A DNA stretch of 64,000 bases from Marinococcus halophilus (GTDB lineage: Bacteria; Bacillota; Bacilli; Bacillales; Marinococcaceae): assembly GCF_002265875.1 (NCBI RefSeq), contig NZ_NPFA01000004.1, positions 1-64,000 of the forward strand. Direction: 5' to 3'. The notes below the pieces were generated by a model that was given only the letters and a program-made list of their open reading frames with translations, was not told the DNA's origin and searched no databases. Position numbers and translations under genes: made by a program. Shown here piece after piece: positions 1 to 8,059 of this stretch (positions are counted from its first letter, which is position 1; each line of letters opens with the position of its first letter).

Positions 1-2
1 GT

Positions 3-98
3 TTTGATGCCTACAATCAAAAGTTTTCCACCCGCTGCCACCTGGGCTTCGCCCAGGCCCAACATCAATTGGAAGATATGTTTCAACGGCAGGGTTAA
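3..98 (+). CDS. possible C-terminal tail of an upstream gene (partial)
   Basis: An open frame enters from the left edge and ends at TAA 96-98. The 31 visible residues are polar and look helical (ends QLEDMFQRQG). I do not recognise the family. It lies in the same frame as cheV, separated from it by the stop codon. It could equally be non-coding sequence next to a damaged cheV start. Confidence 0.25.
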   Translation, partial: FDAYNQKFSTRCHLGFAQAQHQLEDMFQRQG

Positions 99-137
99 CT
101 TCAAGGCTGGAAAAGGACAGCCGTTTACACAAAATTA

Positions 138-950
138 TTGACGGTCCCAATCATTCATCAGGTGGAGGTCACTCCGGTGCCGAACCATCATGAGCACGTC
201 AAAGGAATTGTGCGCCTGCGCAATGAAGTCATTCCGGTCATTGACCTGAAAAAAGTACTGCGTTACGACGGAGCCGACGATGCCCGCCACGATAAATACA
301 TTATCGCAGAGCTGAACCAGGTGAAAGTAGCCTTTCACGTCGAAGAAGTGTCGCGTATTCACCGGATCAGCTGGGAGGATATTGAAAAGCCCAATGCTTT
401 GTCCCAGGGGATTGAAGCCCGCTCCATCGGTATTGTCAAAATGGAGCATGCGATGGTCTTTCTGCTCGACTACGAACGAATTATCAGCGATATCTCCCCG
501 GACACGCTGTTTGACCAGCATCTGCCGGCCTATACGCCGGAACGGGAAAATGCGACCGTGCTGATCGCGGAAGATTCCCCTGTGCTCAAACACTTGATTG
601 CCGATACCCTTGCAGAAGCCGGCTACAAGCGCCACCGTTCCTTTGAAAACGGACGGGAAGCCTATGAATACCTCGAGGAATTACTGAGGGACGGGGGAGC
701 CGCAAGCCTTCCAGATCTAGTGATTACTGACATTGAGATGCCCCAGATGGACGGCCATCATCTTACCAGGAAAATCAAAGAGCACGACCATCTCCGCCAC
801 GTCCCGGTCGTTATTTTTTCTTCGCTGATTACAGCGGATTTGTTCCATAAAGGGAAAAACGTTGGAGCTGACGCCCAGGTAAGCAAGCCGGAAATTAATA
901 CGCTGGTCAAAACGATCGACAGCTGCATCCGTGCCGCGACCGGTCGCTGA
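138..950 (+). CDS. cheV: chemotaxis coupling protein CheV, N-terminus short or damaged
   Basis: CheV couples chemoreceptors to the CheA kinase and has its own receiver domain for adaptation. Residues 1-~130 are most of a CheW domain (TPVPNHHEHVKGIVRLRNEV, then the VIDL and SWEDIEKP segments). Residues ~145-265 form a response-regulator receiver with the acidic pocket in VLIAEDSP, the phospho-acceptor Asp in VITDIEMPQMDG and the conserved Lys in SKPE. Usual CheV proteins are about 300 residues; this frame has 270 and lacks the first ~35-40 residues of the CheW domain. The TTG at 138 has no good ribosome site, and an in-frame TAA lies at 96-98. Another frame at about 94-120 reads VNFKAGKGQPF, faintly like the missing part, so a frameshift or N-terminal loss is likely. 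A terminator follows directly. Confidence 0.8.
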   Translation: MTVPIIHQVEVTPVPNHHEHVKGIVRLRNEVIPVIDLKKVLRYDGADDARHDKYIIAELNQVKVAFHVEEVSRIHRISWEDIEKPNALSQGIEARSIGIVKMEHAMVFLLDYERIISDISPDTLFDQHLPAYTPERENATVLIAEDSPVLKHLIADTLAEAGYKRHRSFENGREAYEYLEELLRDGGAASLPDLVITDIEMPQMDGHHLTRKIKEHDHLRHVPVVIFSSLITADLFHKGKNVGADAQVSKPEINTLVKTIDSCIRAATGR

Positions 951-965
951 CTCCCTGTCCGGACG

Positions 966-994
966 CCCTCTGCCATCAGGCAGGGGATTTTTTT
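966..994 (+). terminator. terminator after cheV
   Basis: An eight-pair GC-rich hairpin (CCTCTGCC / GGCAGGGG, one G-U) with an ATCA loop runs into seven T residues 16 nt after the cheV stop. Confidence 0.8.
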
Positions 995-1026
995 ATAAAA
1001 AAATTCGAAAAATATTGAAATAACCG

Positions 1027-1055
1027 TTGACTGTATTATAACAACGGTATATACT
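1027..1055 (+). promoter_or_regulatory. strong sigma-A promoter of the 33-residue peptide gene
   Basis: TTGACT (1027-1032), a 17-bp spacer and TATACT (1050-1055), each one base from consensus. It is followed by a leader and an AAAGGAG site, then the peptide ATG at 1100. Confidence 0.75.
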
Positions 1056-1075
1056 TTGAATTACATTATAACAAC
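1035..1075 (+). repeat. direct repeat flanking the promoter -10
   Basis: The 11-mer ATTATAACAAC occurs at 1035-1045 (between -35 and -10) and at 1065-1075 (just after the expected start site), exactly 30 bp apart, about three helical turns. This spacing suits a regulator bound to one face of the DNA. The related palindrome GTGTTATAACAC lies at 1254-1265. Confidence 0.55.
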
Positions 1076-1099
1076 TTTAACAAAAAGGAGCGATTTAGG

Positions 1100-1201
1100 A
1101 TGCGTCATTTCACAAGATCGAAAGAAGACCGTTACACCCCGGAAGAGGAAAACCGGACGATTCTCGATATGATTAATGACTACCATACCAACACTAAATA
1201 A
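1100..1201 (+). CDS. 33-residue orphan peptide
   Basis: The ATG at 1100 sits 9 nt after a good AAAGGAG ribosome site and the frame runs 33 codons to TAA. The peptide starts MRHFTRSKED, has an acidic middle (PEEEN) and ends NDYHTNTK. It has no signal peptide or membrane segment. It has its own near-consensus promoter upstream and a strong terminator directly downstream, so it is a single-gene transcript. I do not recognise the family. Small regulatory peptides in Bacilli have this layout, but the function here is unknown; the RNA itself could also be the active product. Confidence 0.6.
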   Translation: MRHFTRSKEDRYTPEEENRTILDMINDYHTNTK

Positions 1202-1214
1202 CGCTCACGTCTCG

Positions 1215-1250
1215 AAAAGGCTTCCCGTATGCAAATGCGGGAAGCCTTTT
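1215..1250 (+). terminator. terminator of the small peptide transcript
   Basis: A perfect 12-bp stem AAAAGGCTTCCC / GGGAAGCCTTTT starts 13 nt after the stop codon. Its A- and T-rich arms could also work in the opposite direction. Confidence 0.85.
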
Positions 1251-1287
1251 CTGTGTTATAACACTAAAAACAGCCGGGATAGAAAAA

Positions 1288-1308
1288 CAAACATACATTC
1301 GCTATAAT
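1288..1308 (+). promoter_or_regulatory. mrfAB -10 region with LexA-like box
   Basis: TATAAT at 1303-1308 is preceded directly by CAAACATACATTCG (1288-1301), which matches the Bacillus LexA box CGAACRNRYGTTYG at 12 of 14 positions. The -35 region is weak. Related boxes sit at the parE and addB promoters. Confidence 0.45.
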
Positions 1309-1332
1309 GGAAGTATGCTGAGGTGAACAATC

Positions 1333-3645
1333 ATGAAAAAACAATCCTTACAGGAGTTAATGCAGTGGATGAAAACTGACTCGTCCATTGCCCCCAATAT
1401 AGAATTCTGGCACACCGTTGATGAACGGCCGGCGAAAACGGCTGATTTCCCGGCACAGCTGCATGAGCGCCTGCGCGCCGGGCTTGCCGCCCGCGGCATC
1501 GATTCGCTCTACACTCATCAGCATTCGGCGTTTGAAGAGGCCTACGGCCGGAGGAACAATGTCGTCACTATTACGCCGACCGCCTCCGGGAAAACCCTCT
1601 GCTATAACCTCCCGGTGCTGCAGACGATCATGGACGAGCCGGAAGCGCGCGCGCTGTACCTGTTTCCGACCAAGGCTCTCGCGCAGGACCAGAAAAGTGA
1701 AATTAATGAATTTATCGAGGAGATCGGGGCTTCCATTAACAGCTACACGTATGACGGGGACACCCCGCCGACGATCCGACAGTCGATCCGGCGCGCCGGC
1801 CATATTGTCATGACTAACCCCGACATGCTGCACTCGGCCATTCTGCCGCATCATACGAAATGGGTGTCGCTGTTTGAACACCTCCGCTATATCGTCATTG
1901 ATGAAATTCATACGTACCGCGGTGTGTTCGGGAGCCACGTGGCGAACGTGCTCCGCCGGCTGCTGCGCATTGCCCGCTACTACGGGGCAGAGCCGACATT
2001 TATCACCACCTCTGCGACGATCGCCAATCCGCGCGAGCTCGCCGAGACCCTCACCGAACAGCCCTTCACACTCGTAGACAACAACGGGGCGCCGCAGGGG
2101 AAGAAACATTTTGTGTTCTACAATCCGCCGGTGATTAACGAAGCGATGAATATCCGCAAAGGCGTCCTCTCCGAAGTGAACCGGCTCGCCAACACATTTC
2201 TCGAGCAGCACGTCCAGACGATCGTGTTTACGAAAAGCCGGGTGATGGTGGAGGTGATTTTGAGCCACCTGCAGCATTTAAACAGCAAACAGACCGGCCA
2301 GCAGAGCCTTGTGACCGGCTACCGCGGCGGCTACCTGCCCAACCAGCGGCGGGCCATTGAGGAAGGGCTTCGCTCCGGCGACATCATGGGCGTGATTTCC
2401 ACCAACGCGCTCGAGCTCGGCGTCGACATCGGGCAGCTGCAGGTATGCATCATGTCCGGCTACCCAGGCTCGATTGCAAGCGCCTGGCAGCAGGCCGGGC
2501 GCGCGGGACGGCGTCAGTCGGAGTCGCTGATCGTAATGATCGCAAGCTCCAATCCGATCGACCAGTACATGATCCAGCATTCCGACTATTTTCTGGAGAA
2601 AAATCCGGAAACGGCTCGCATCCATCCCGATAACCTGATCATTCTCGTGGATCATGTGAAATGCGCCGCCTTTGAGCTGCCGTTCCGGGACGATGATACG
2701 TTCGGCGGCGTTGACGTGCGCGACGTGCTCGAGTACCTGTCGGAGGAAAATGTCGTGCACCACCGGGGCTCCAAATGGTACTGGATGAGCGATTCCTTTC
2801 CGGCGCACGGCATCAGCCTGCGCTCGGCCTCGCAGGAGAATGTTGTCATCATCGACCAGACGGTGCCGTCCGCGTCGAAGGTGATCGGGCAGATGGACCG
2901 CTTCAGCGCGATGACCCTGCTGCATGACGAAGCCATCTACATTCACCAGGGCGTGCAGTACCAGGTGGTTTATCTGGACTGGGACGAGAAAAAAGCGTAC
3001 GTGGAAGAAGTGCGGGTGGACTACTATACCGATGCCAACATGGCCGTCGAGCTGAAAGTGCTCGAAGAGGACAACACGGCGGACTATCCGTCGTACCACG
3101 CCGGTTTCGGCGACGTGATGGTGCATGCCAAAGTGACGATTTTTAAAAAAATCAAGCTGGCGACGTTTGAAAATATCGGCTCCGGCACCGTGCACCTGCC
3201 GGAGGAAGAATTGCATACAAATGCCTGTTGGATCCATTTCCCCGAAGACACCGTCCAGGAATTTGGGCGCGACACCCTGGAGCAGGCAATGATGGGGCTG
3301 GCAAACGTCCTCCGGCATACGGCACCGGTGCGGGTCATGTGTGACCCGTCCGACATCCATGTCGTCCCGCAGATGAAGGCGACCCATTCAGAGCAGCCGA
3401 CGATCTTTCTGTACGACCGCTACCCGGGCGGCGTCGGCCTGTCGTCCACTATTTTTGCCGACCTGCCCGAGGTGCTCCGCGACTGCGCATCGTTGATTGA
3501 CGCCTGTCCGTGCCATGACGGCTGCCCGTCCTGCATCGGGTCGGATATTATGCTGAGCGGAAACACGAAAGCGACCGTGCTTGCTTTCATTCACCGGCTT
3601 CAGGCCGAACAGGAGGTGAGCCCCGCCCGTGAACATGAAAAATAA
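1333..3645 (+). CDS. mrfA: MrfA-type DEAD/DEAH-box DNA repair helicase
   Basis: A superfamily 2 DNA helicase which, with MrfB, repairs mitomycin-type adducts in B. subtilis (formerly YprA). It has 770 residues, close to the family's ~750. The Walker A motif is TPTASGKT near residue 82, the DEIH Walker B box near 191 (VIDEIHTYRG), and the arginine-finger motif is QQAGRAGRR in the second RecA-like domain. The C-terminus carries a four-cysteine cluster (CPCHDGCPSC, near 725), the zinc-binding MrfA hallmark. The ATG has an AGGTG site 9 nt upstream. The gene overlaps mrfB by 17 nt, so the two are co-translated. A LexA-like box covers the promoter. Confidence 0.93.
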   Translation: MKKQSLQELMQWMKTDSSIAPNIEFWHTVDERPAKTADFPAQLHERLRAGLAARGIDSLYTHQHSAFEEAYGRRNNVVTITPTASGKTLCYNLPVLQTIMDEPEARALYLFPTKALAQDQKSEINEFIEEIGASINSYTYDGDTPPTIRQSIRRAGHIVMTNPDMLHSAILPHHTKWVSLFEHLRYIVIDEIHTYRGVFGSHVANVLRRLLRIARYYGAEPTFITTSATIANPRELAETLTEQPFTLVDNNGAPQGKKHFVFYNPPVINEAMNIRKGVLSEVNRLANTFLEQHVQTIVFTKSRVMVEVILSHLQHLNSKQTGQQSLVTGYRGGYLPNQRRAIEEGLRSGDIMGVISTNALELGVDIGQLQVCIMSGYPGSIASAWQQAGRAGRRQSESLIVMIASSNPIDQYMIQHSDYFLEKNPETARIHPDNLIILVDHVKCAAFELPFRDDDTFGGVDVRDVLEYLSEENVVHHRGSKWYWMSDSFPAHGISLRSASQENVVIIDQTVPSASKVIGQMDRFSAMTLLHDEAIYIHQGVQYQVVYLDWDEKKAYVEEVRVDYYTDANMAVELKVLEEDNTADYPSYHAGFGDVMVHAKVTIFKKIKLATFENIGSGTVHLPEEELHTNACWIHFPEDTVQEFGRDTLEQAMMGLANVLRHTAPVRVMCDPSDIHVVPQMKATHSEQPTIFLYDRYPGGVGLSSTIFADLPEVLRDCASLIDACPCHDGCPSCIGSDIMLSGNTKATVLAFIHRLQAEQEVSPAREHEK

Positions 3646-4870
3646 ACTCAAGCGAATGAAAACGCACCTGCAGGAAGAATCCCCGGCCGCTCCCGCTCCC
3701 GCAGAACCAGCCGCCGGCATCAGGCATCTGGAGGAGTGGGAGGCCTTTGGTGCTGTACCGAAACAGTACGACGGAGAAACGATTTTAAAACGCACCGTGA
3801 CGTATCCGCTCGACTACGTTCACGGCAGCGCTTCGTTTGGCGAGCTGTTTACGGTGTTTGACCGCTGGCAGCAGGAACCCGCCTTTCATCCACTGCATCC
3901 GGAAGGGCGCCGGCCGGAGGATCTGCTGTTTTTTGATACGGAAACGACCGGGCTGAAAGGGGGGACCGGCACCACCATCTTTCTGCTCGGCGGCGCGCGC
4001 GTGTACCCCGACCGGGTCGAGGTAACACAGTACTTTCTCCCCGGGCCCGAGCATGAAGTGGCGCTGTATCATTATTTTCTGACCGAATGCTATTCGGCGG
4101 AAAACCTGGTCACCTATAACGGCAAATCCTTTGACTGGCCCCAGGTGCAGACCCGCCACACCCTCGTGCGCAACCAGGTGCCGAAGCTTCCGGCCTTTGG
4201 CCACTTTGACCTTTTGCACGCGAGCCGGCGCCTGTTTGCTGACCGGCTCGAATCGTGCCGGCTGAGCGTGGTGGAACGGGACATTCTCGGGTTTGTCCGC
4301 CACGACGACACCCCGGGCTACCTCGCCCCGATGCTGTACTTTGACTATGTGAACGAAGGACTTCCCGAGTTTGTGACCGGCATCCTGGAACACAATGAAC
4401 AGGATATTTTATCGCTTATTACGCTTTACATTGATATTTCCAAACGAATTCTTGCCGACGGGGGCAGCGAAAAACAGTCGCTTGCCGTCGCCAAATGGTT
4501 TGACCAGCAGAAGGAATGGACCAAAAGCGCCCAGCATTACACGGCGATGGTCGAAAACGGGGAAGGTGATGGGGAAACGATGCACCGCTACGGCGTCAAC
4601 CTGAAGAAACAGCACCGGTACGCCGAGGCAGTCCCCTGGTTTGAAAAGGTCTGGGAGCGTAACGAGGATTCCCGGTATACGCTCGAGGCCGGGGTGGAGC
4701 TTGCCAAATGGGAAGAGCACCAGGCGAAAAATCCCGAACGCGCGCTTCTGTATGCTTTAGGTGTGCAGAGCAAGGCGGAACGGGCAGGGCTCAAGCTTCC
4801 TGCCGGCAAGCAGGCCGATCTGCACAAACGGCTGGAGCGCCTGATGGCCAAACGGGGGCGGACGTCTTGA
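3629..4870 (+). CDS. mrfB: MrfB-type exonuclease with TPR-like tail
   Basis: MrfB (YprB) is a metal-dependent DEDD-type (RNase H-fold) exonuclease that works with MrfA. The first catalytic motif is FFDTETTGLKGG near residue 104, followed by VTYNGKSFDWP and the HNEQDILSL motif near 255. The region after ~280 has helical repeats like tetratricopeptides, as in YprB. Length is 413 residues. The GTG at 3629 lies 9 nt after a perfect AGGAGGTGA inside the end of mrfA; the ATG at 3635 would be too far away. The gene ends in TTGA shared with ypsA. Confidence 0.92.
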   Translation: MNMKNKLKRMKTHLQEESPAAPAPAEPAAGIRHLEEWEAFGAVPKQYDGETILKRTVTYPLDYVHGSASFGELFTVFDRWQQEPAFHPLHPEGRRPEDLLFFDTETTGLKGGTGTTIFLLGGARVYPDRVEVTQYFLPGPEHEVALYHYFLTECYSAENLVTYNGKSFDWPQVQTRHTLVRNQVPKLPAFGHFDLLHASRRLFADRLESCRLSVVERDILGFVRHDDTPGYLAPMLYFDYVNEGLPEFVTGILEHNEQDILSLITLYIDISKRILADGGSEKQSLAVAKWFDQQKEWTKSAQHYTAMVENGEGDGETMHRYGVNLKKQHRYAEAVPWFEKVWERNEDSRYTLEAGVELAKWEEHQAKNPERALLYALGVQSKAERAGLKLPAGKQADLHKRLERLMAKRGRTS

Positions 4871-5424
4871 GGCGCCTGGCAGCGACCGGCTACAAGCCGG
4901 CCGAACTCGGCATCTTCAAAGACGACGCCCCGGAAATTGCCTACATCCGGAAAACGCTCGAGAAGCGGCTGCGGGCCCTGATTGAAGAGGGCAGCGAATG
5001 GCTGATTATTTCCGGCCAGCCCGGGGTGGAATGGTGGGCGGCCGAAGCCTGGAACGGGCTGCGGGAGGAGTACGACCATATCCGGCTCGCCGTGCTGGAA
5101 CCGTTTCTTGAACAGGACTCCATCTGGCCGGAGCACGTCCGCACCGCCTATGCGGAATTAAAACAGAGCGCGGACTACGTGGACGCGATTTCCAAGCGCC
5201 CGTATGTGAATCCGTCGCAGCTGAAGGCCAAAAACGACTTTATTATTTCCCATACGGACGCGCTCCTGATTTTATATGACGAAGAGCAGGAGGGCGTGCC
5301 GAAGTATATGCTTGCCTCCGCCGAGCGCCGGCAGCAGAGCGACCATTATCCAGTCTATACGATCGTTCCGGAGGACCTTGAGGAAACGGTCCGGGAGGAA
5401 GCCGAGCGGGAATGGGACGAATAG
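4867..5424 (+). CDS. ypsA: YpsA family protein (SLOG/DUF1273)
   Basis: YpsA proteins have a Rossmann-like SLOG fold thought to bind a nucleotide-type ligand. In B. subtilis and S. aureus overproduced YpsA affects cell division. The start MRRLAATGYKPAELGIF and segments WLIISGQPGVEWWAAEA and LILYDEEQEG match the family, and 185 residues is its usual length. The TTG at 4867 overlaps the mrfB stop codon, placing the ATGYKP motif at residue 5 as in relatives; the frame stays open further upstream but that part is the mrfB shadow. The gpsB gene follows, the order found in B. subtilis. Confidence 0.9.
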   Translation: MRRLAATGYKPAELGIFKDDAPEIAYIRKTLEKRLRALIEEGSEWLIISGQPGVEWWAAEAWNGLREEYDHIRLAVLEPFLEQDSIWPEHVRTAYAELKQSADYVDAISKRPYVNPSQLKAKNDFIISHTDALLILYDEEQEGVPKYMLASAERRQQSDHYPVYTIVPEDLEETVREEAEREWDE

Positions 5425-5555
5425 GCGCAGGAAGGAAATTGACTTTTTTCATGTATTCTGAAAGAATGTAAGCAGATAAATGCGCGGACGTCCGCCCGGC
5501 AGGCGCCGGCGCCCGCGAATGTATCATACAAATAAAGCAGAGGTGGTCCTTGCTG

Positions 5556-5942
5556 ATGGAACAGACACAGTTAACTGCCAAAGACATTTTAGACAAAGAT
5601 TTCAAAAACAGTGTCAAAGGCTACAACAAAGACGAAGTCGACCAATTTTTGGACATGATTATTCAGGACTATGAGCAGTTCGAACAAAAGGTACGCGAGC
5701 TTGAAGACCAGCTGAACCGCTCGCCGGAGCAGCGCACAGCCGCGTCGCCGGAGGGCGACTCCCGCTACCAGCGCACCGTGACGTCGTCGATTTCCACCCG
5801 CTCCGAAAGCGGTGCCGGCAATGCGGACACCCCATCGAACGCCGCCGCAGCCGAACCGGCAGCCGGGACAACCAATTACGATATTTTAAAGCGGCTCTCG
5901 AACCTCGAAAAAGAAGTATTCGGCAAAAAACTATACGATTAA
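5556..5942 (+). CDS. gpsB: cell division regulator GpsB, long linker
   Basis: GpsB is a DivIVA-like coiled-coil adaptor that links penicillin-binding proteins and the divisome. The N-terminal DivIVA domain (LTAKDILDKDFKNSVKGY, then DEVDQFLDMII) and coiled coil cover residues 1-~55. The C-terminal trimerisation segment TNYDILKRLSNLEKEVFG is intact. The linker between them is rich in Ala, Ser, Pro and Glu and makes the protein 128 residues against about 98 in B. subtilis. ATG 5556 is 9 nt after AGGTGG; TTG 5550 is too close. Confidence 0.93.
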   Translation: MEQTQLTAKDILDKDFKNSVKGYNKDEVDQFLDMIIQDYEQFEQKVRELEDQLNRSPEQRTAASPEGDSRYQRTVTSSISTRSESGAGNADTPSNAAAAEPAAGTTNYDILKRLSNLEKEVFGKKLYD

Positions 5943-5960
5943 AGGCGGGAACCGGAAGAT

Positions 5961-6368
5961 ATGCGCACCATTCACATTGACGGGGCCAGCGCCGGCCAGC
6001 CCGGGCCTTCCGGCGTCGGGATTTTCGTCAGGCACGACGACGGCAGCGTGGAGGAATTTTCCCGCCCGCTCGGATGCCTGACCAACAACGAAGCGGAATT
6101 TGAGGCGTGCGTGTACGCGTACGAGCTCTGTCGCGAGCGTGGCTGGCATTCGGCCTCTATCCGTACGGATTCGCAGCTTGTGAATGCCTCGGTGGAAAAA
6201 CAATTTGTGAAACGAAAGCTGTACCAGCCGTATTTAGCCAAAATCCTGCGTGCTGAAGAAGAACTGCCTCTTTGTTTTCTGAAATGGGTGCCGTCCCGGG
6301 AGAACCGGGCCGCCGACCGGCTCGCCAGGCAGGCCGTGCTCGCTTCGCGCAGGGAGGATTCGTGCTGA
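5961..6368 (+). CDS. RNase HI-like (reverse-transcriptase-like) protein
   Basis: Small RNase H-fold protein, 135 residues, expected to cut the RNA strand of RNA/DNA hybrids. All four acidic catalytic residues are visible in order: Asp7 in HIDGAS, Glu in NNEAEFEA, Asp in RTDSQLV and the last Asp in RAADRLAR. It lacks the basic handle region of E. coli RNase HI, like the short YpeP-type proteins of Bacilli. The ATG follows 18 nt after gpsB, with a GGCGGGAACCGG stretch as ribosome site, so it probably shares the gpsB transcript. Activity cannot be proved from sequence. Confidence 0.85.
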   Translation: MRTIHIDGASAGQPGPSGVGIFVRHDDGSVEEFSRPLGCLTNNEAEFEACVYAYELCRERGWHSASIRTDSQLVNASVEKQFVKRKLYQPYLAKILRAEEELPLCFLKWVPSRENRAADRLARQAVLASRREDSC

Positions 6369-6384
6369 GCGGCAATTTCTTTTC

Positions 6385-6413
6385 TTGCTTCTCCCGCCCG
6401 GAACCGATATAAT
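6385..6413 (+). promoter_or_regulatory. rnpB promoter
   Basis: TTGCTT (6385-6390), a 17-bp spacer and a perfect TATAAT (6408-6413), placing the start close to 6420. Confidence 0.75.
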
Positions 6414-6429
6414 GGTTCATGGTCATACA

Positions 6430-6837
6430 GAGCCGGGAGCCGTTCAGGTGATCGCTGCATGTACCCATGCAGAGGAAAGTCCATGCTCGCACAGCCTGAG
6501 ACGGCTGTAGTGTTCGTGTCTGACGAAACCATAAGTCAGAGCAGCTCCGTTTCGGGGCTGACGGCGGGGAAACAGCCTGTGTCCCACCGGATATGGCTGG
6601 AGTCCCCTGAACAGTGCCACAGTGACGTAGTCCGGCGGGAAACGGCCGGAGTGGAACGCGGTAAACCCCTCGAGCGAGAAACCCAAAATTAGGTAGGGGC
6701 GCCTTTCGGAAGGAATACAACGGAACGAAAGGGCAGAAGTTTTCTGCAGATAGATGATTACCACCCGAGTGCAAGGTGAACAGCCGCTGGCAGCACAAGG
6801 GAACAGAACATGGCTTACACGAACGGCCCCGGCTTCT
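6430..6837 (+). ncRNA. rnpB: RNase P RNA, B-type
   Basis: Catalytic RNA of ribonuclease P, which matures tRNA 5' ends. Hallmarks visible in order: GAGGAAAGTCCATGCTCGCAC near the 5' end, AGTGCCACAGTGACG, GTGGAACGCGGTAAACCCCT, CGAGCGAGAAACCCAAA, CAGATAGATGATTACC and ACATGGCTTAC near the 3' end. The ends pair with each other (GCCGGG with CCCGGC, GCCGTTC with GAACGGC). The architecture is the Bacillus B type. Exact ends are estimated from this P1 pairing. Confidence 0.97.
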
Positions 6838-6843
6838 TGAAGC

Positions 6844-6874
6844 AAAACCCCTGGAGGAATTCAGGGGTTTTTTT
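6844..6874 (+). terminator. rnpB terminator
   Basis: Stem AAACCCCTG / CAGGGGTTT followed by T7, directly after the RNase P RNA 3' end. Confidence 0.9.
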
Positions 6875-6913
6875 AGTAGATATGAACGGATATTTCACTC
6901 CAAGGAGGAACCT

Positions 6914-8059
6914 ATGACACAACCAACATACACCTTAATCGCCACGGCAACGATGGGGCTCGAAGCCCTGGTCGCCAAAGAAATCAAAGCGCTCGGCTAC
7001 CGGCACCTGCGCACCGAAAACGGCCGGGTGGAATTCGAAGCGCCCGCCGAGGGCATCGCCCGGGCCAACCTGTGGCTGCGGACCGCCGGCCGGGTTAAAA
7101 TCAAAATCGGCTCGTTTACCGCCGAAACGTTTGATGAGCTGTTCGAACAGACGAAGGCTCTCCCGTGGGAGAAGTTTCTGCCCGAAAATGCCGAATTCCC
7201 CGTCAGCGGACGCTCGGTCAAATCTACCCTGTTCAGCGTCTCGGACTGCCAGGCAATCGTCAAAAAAGCGATCGTGGAACGGCTGAAGCAGTCCTACCAG
7301 AGCGAATGGTTCCCGGAAAACGGAGCGCTCTTTAGGCTCGAAGTGGCGCTGCATAAGGATGAAGCCGTCCTGTCGCTCGACACGTCCGGAGCCGGACTGA
7401 ACCAGCGCGGCTACCGGGAAACGCATGCCCGGGCCCCCCTCAAGGAAACGCTCGCCGCGGCCCTGATCACACTCGCCAACTGGCACCCGGACCACCCGCT
7501 GGTGGATTTATTCTGCGGCTCGGGGACAATCCCCATCGAAGCGGCCATGATCGGCCAGAACATGGCGCCCGGCGTAAACCGCTCGTTTGTCAGCGAAACG
7601 TGGCCGTGGGCCGAAGCCATGCAATGGGAAACCGCACGCCAGGAGGCCGAAGACCTTCTTCGCGACGACCAGCCGCTGATGATTATGGGCAGCGACCTAG
7701 ACCCCAAAGCGATCGAAGTCGCCGAGGAAAATGCCAAGGAAGCCGGCATGTACGGCCTGATTACGTTTAAGCAGATGGCGGCACGGGATTTTAAGCCGAA
7801 AGGCGAGTACGGGGCGGTGATCAGTAATCCGCCGTACGGGGAAAGGATCGGGGAGCGCGACGAGGTGGAGAAAATGTATCAGGCGCTCGGCCAGATCGCC
7901 CGGGAGACGCCGACCTGGTCCTACTACGTCCTGACGTCGCACGAACGGTTTGAAGCGCTGTTCGGCCGGCAGGCGACCAAACGGCGCAAGCTTTACAATG
8001 GCAATCTCAAGACGGATTATTACCAGTACTGGGGACCAAGGTCCCCGCGCCCGTCTTAA
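6914..8059 (+). CDS. RlmL-like rRNA guanine-N2 methyltransferase with THUMP domain
   Basis: Predicted S-adenosylmethionine-dependent methyltransferase of 23S rRNA (YpsC of B. subtilis, homologous to the N-terminal half of E. coli RlmL). An N-terminal THUMP RNA-binding domain covers residues ~5-160. The Rossmann methyltransferase domain has VDLFCGSGTIPIEAA near 198 and the catalytic NPPYGERIG motif near 305. ATG 6914 has an AAGGAGG site 6 nt upstream; the frame remains open through the end of rnpB, but that part is RNA gene. Length 381 is typical. The stop overlaps by 4 nt with the convergent HesB-like gene. Confidence 0.9.
   Translation: MTQPTYTLIATATMGLEALVAKEIKALGYRHLRTENGRVEFEAPAEGIARANLWLRTAGRVKIKIGSFTAETFDELFEQTKALPWEKFLPENAEFPVSGRSVKSTLFSVSDCQAIVKKAIVERLKQSYQSEWFPENGALFRLEVALHKDEAVLSLDTSGAGLNQRGYRETHARAPLKETLAAALITLANWHPDHPLVDLFCGSGTIPIEAAMIGQNMAPGVNRSFVSETWPWAEAMQWETARQEAEDLLRDDQPLMIMGSDLDPKAIEVAEENAKEAGMYGLITFKQMAARDFKPKGEYGAVISNPPYGERIGERDEVEKMYQALGQIARETPTWSYYVLTSHERFEALFGRQATKRRKLYNGNLKTDYYQYWGPRSPRPS

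Noticed and set aside
2278-3387. Long minus-strand frame inside mrfA
   Set aside because: His/Arg-rich shadow translation of the helicase gene.
6459-6692. 77-codon frame inside rnpB
   Set aside because: Lies entirely in the RNase P RNA gene.
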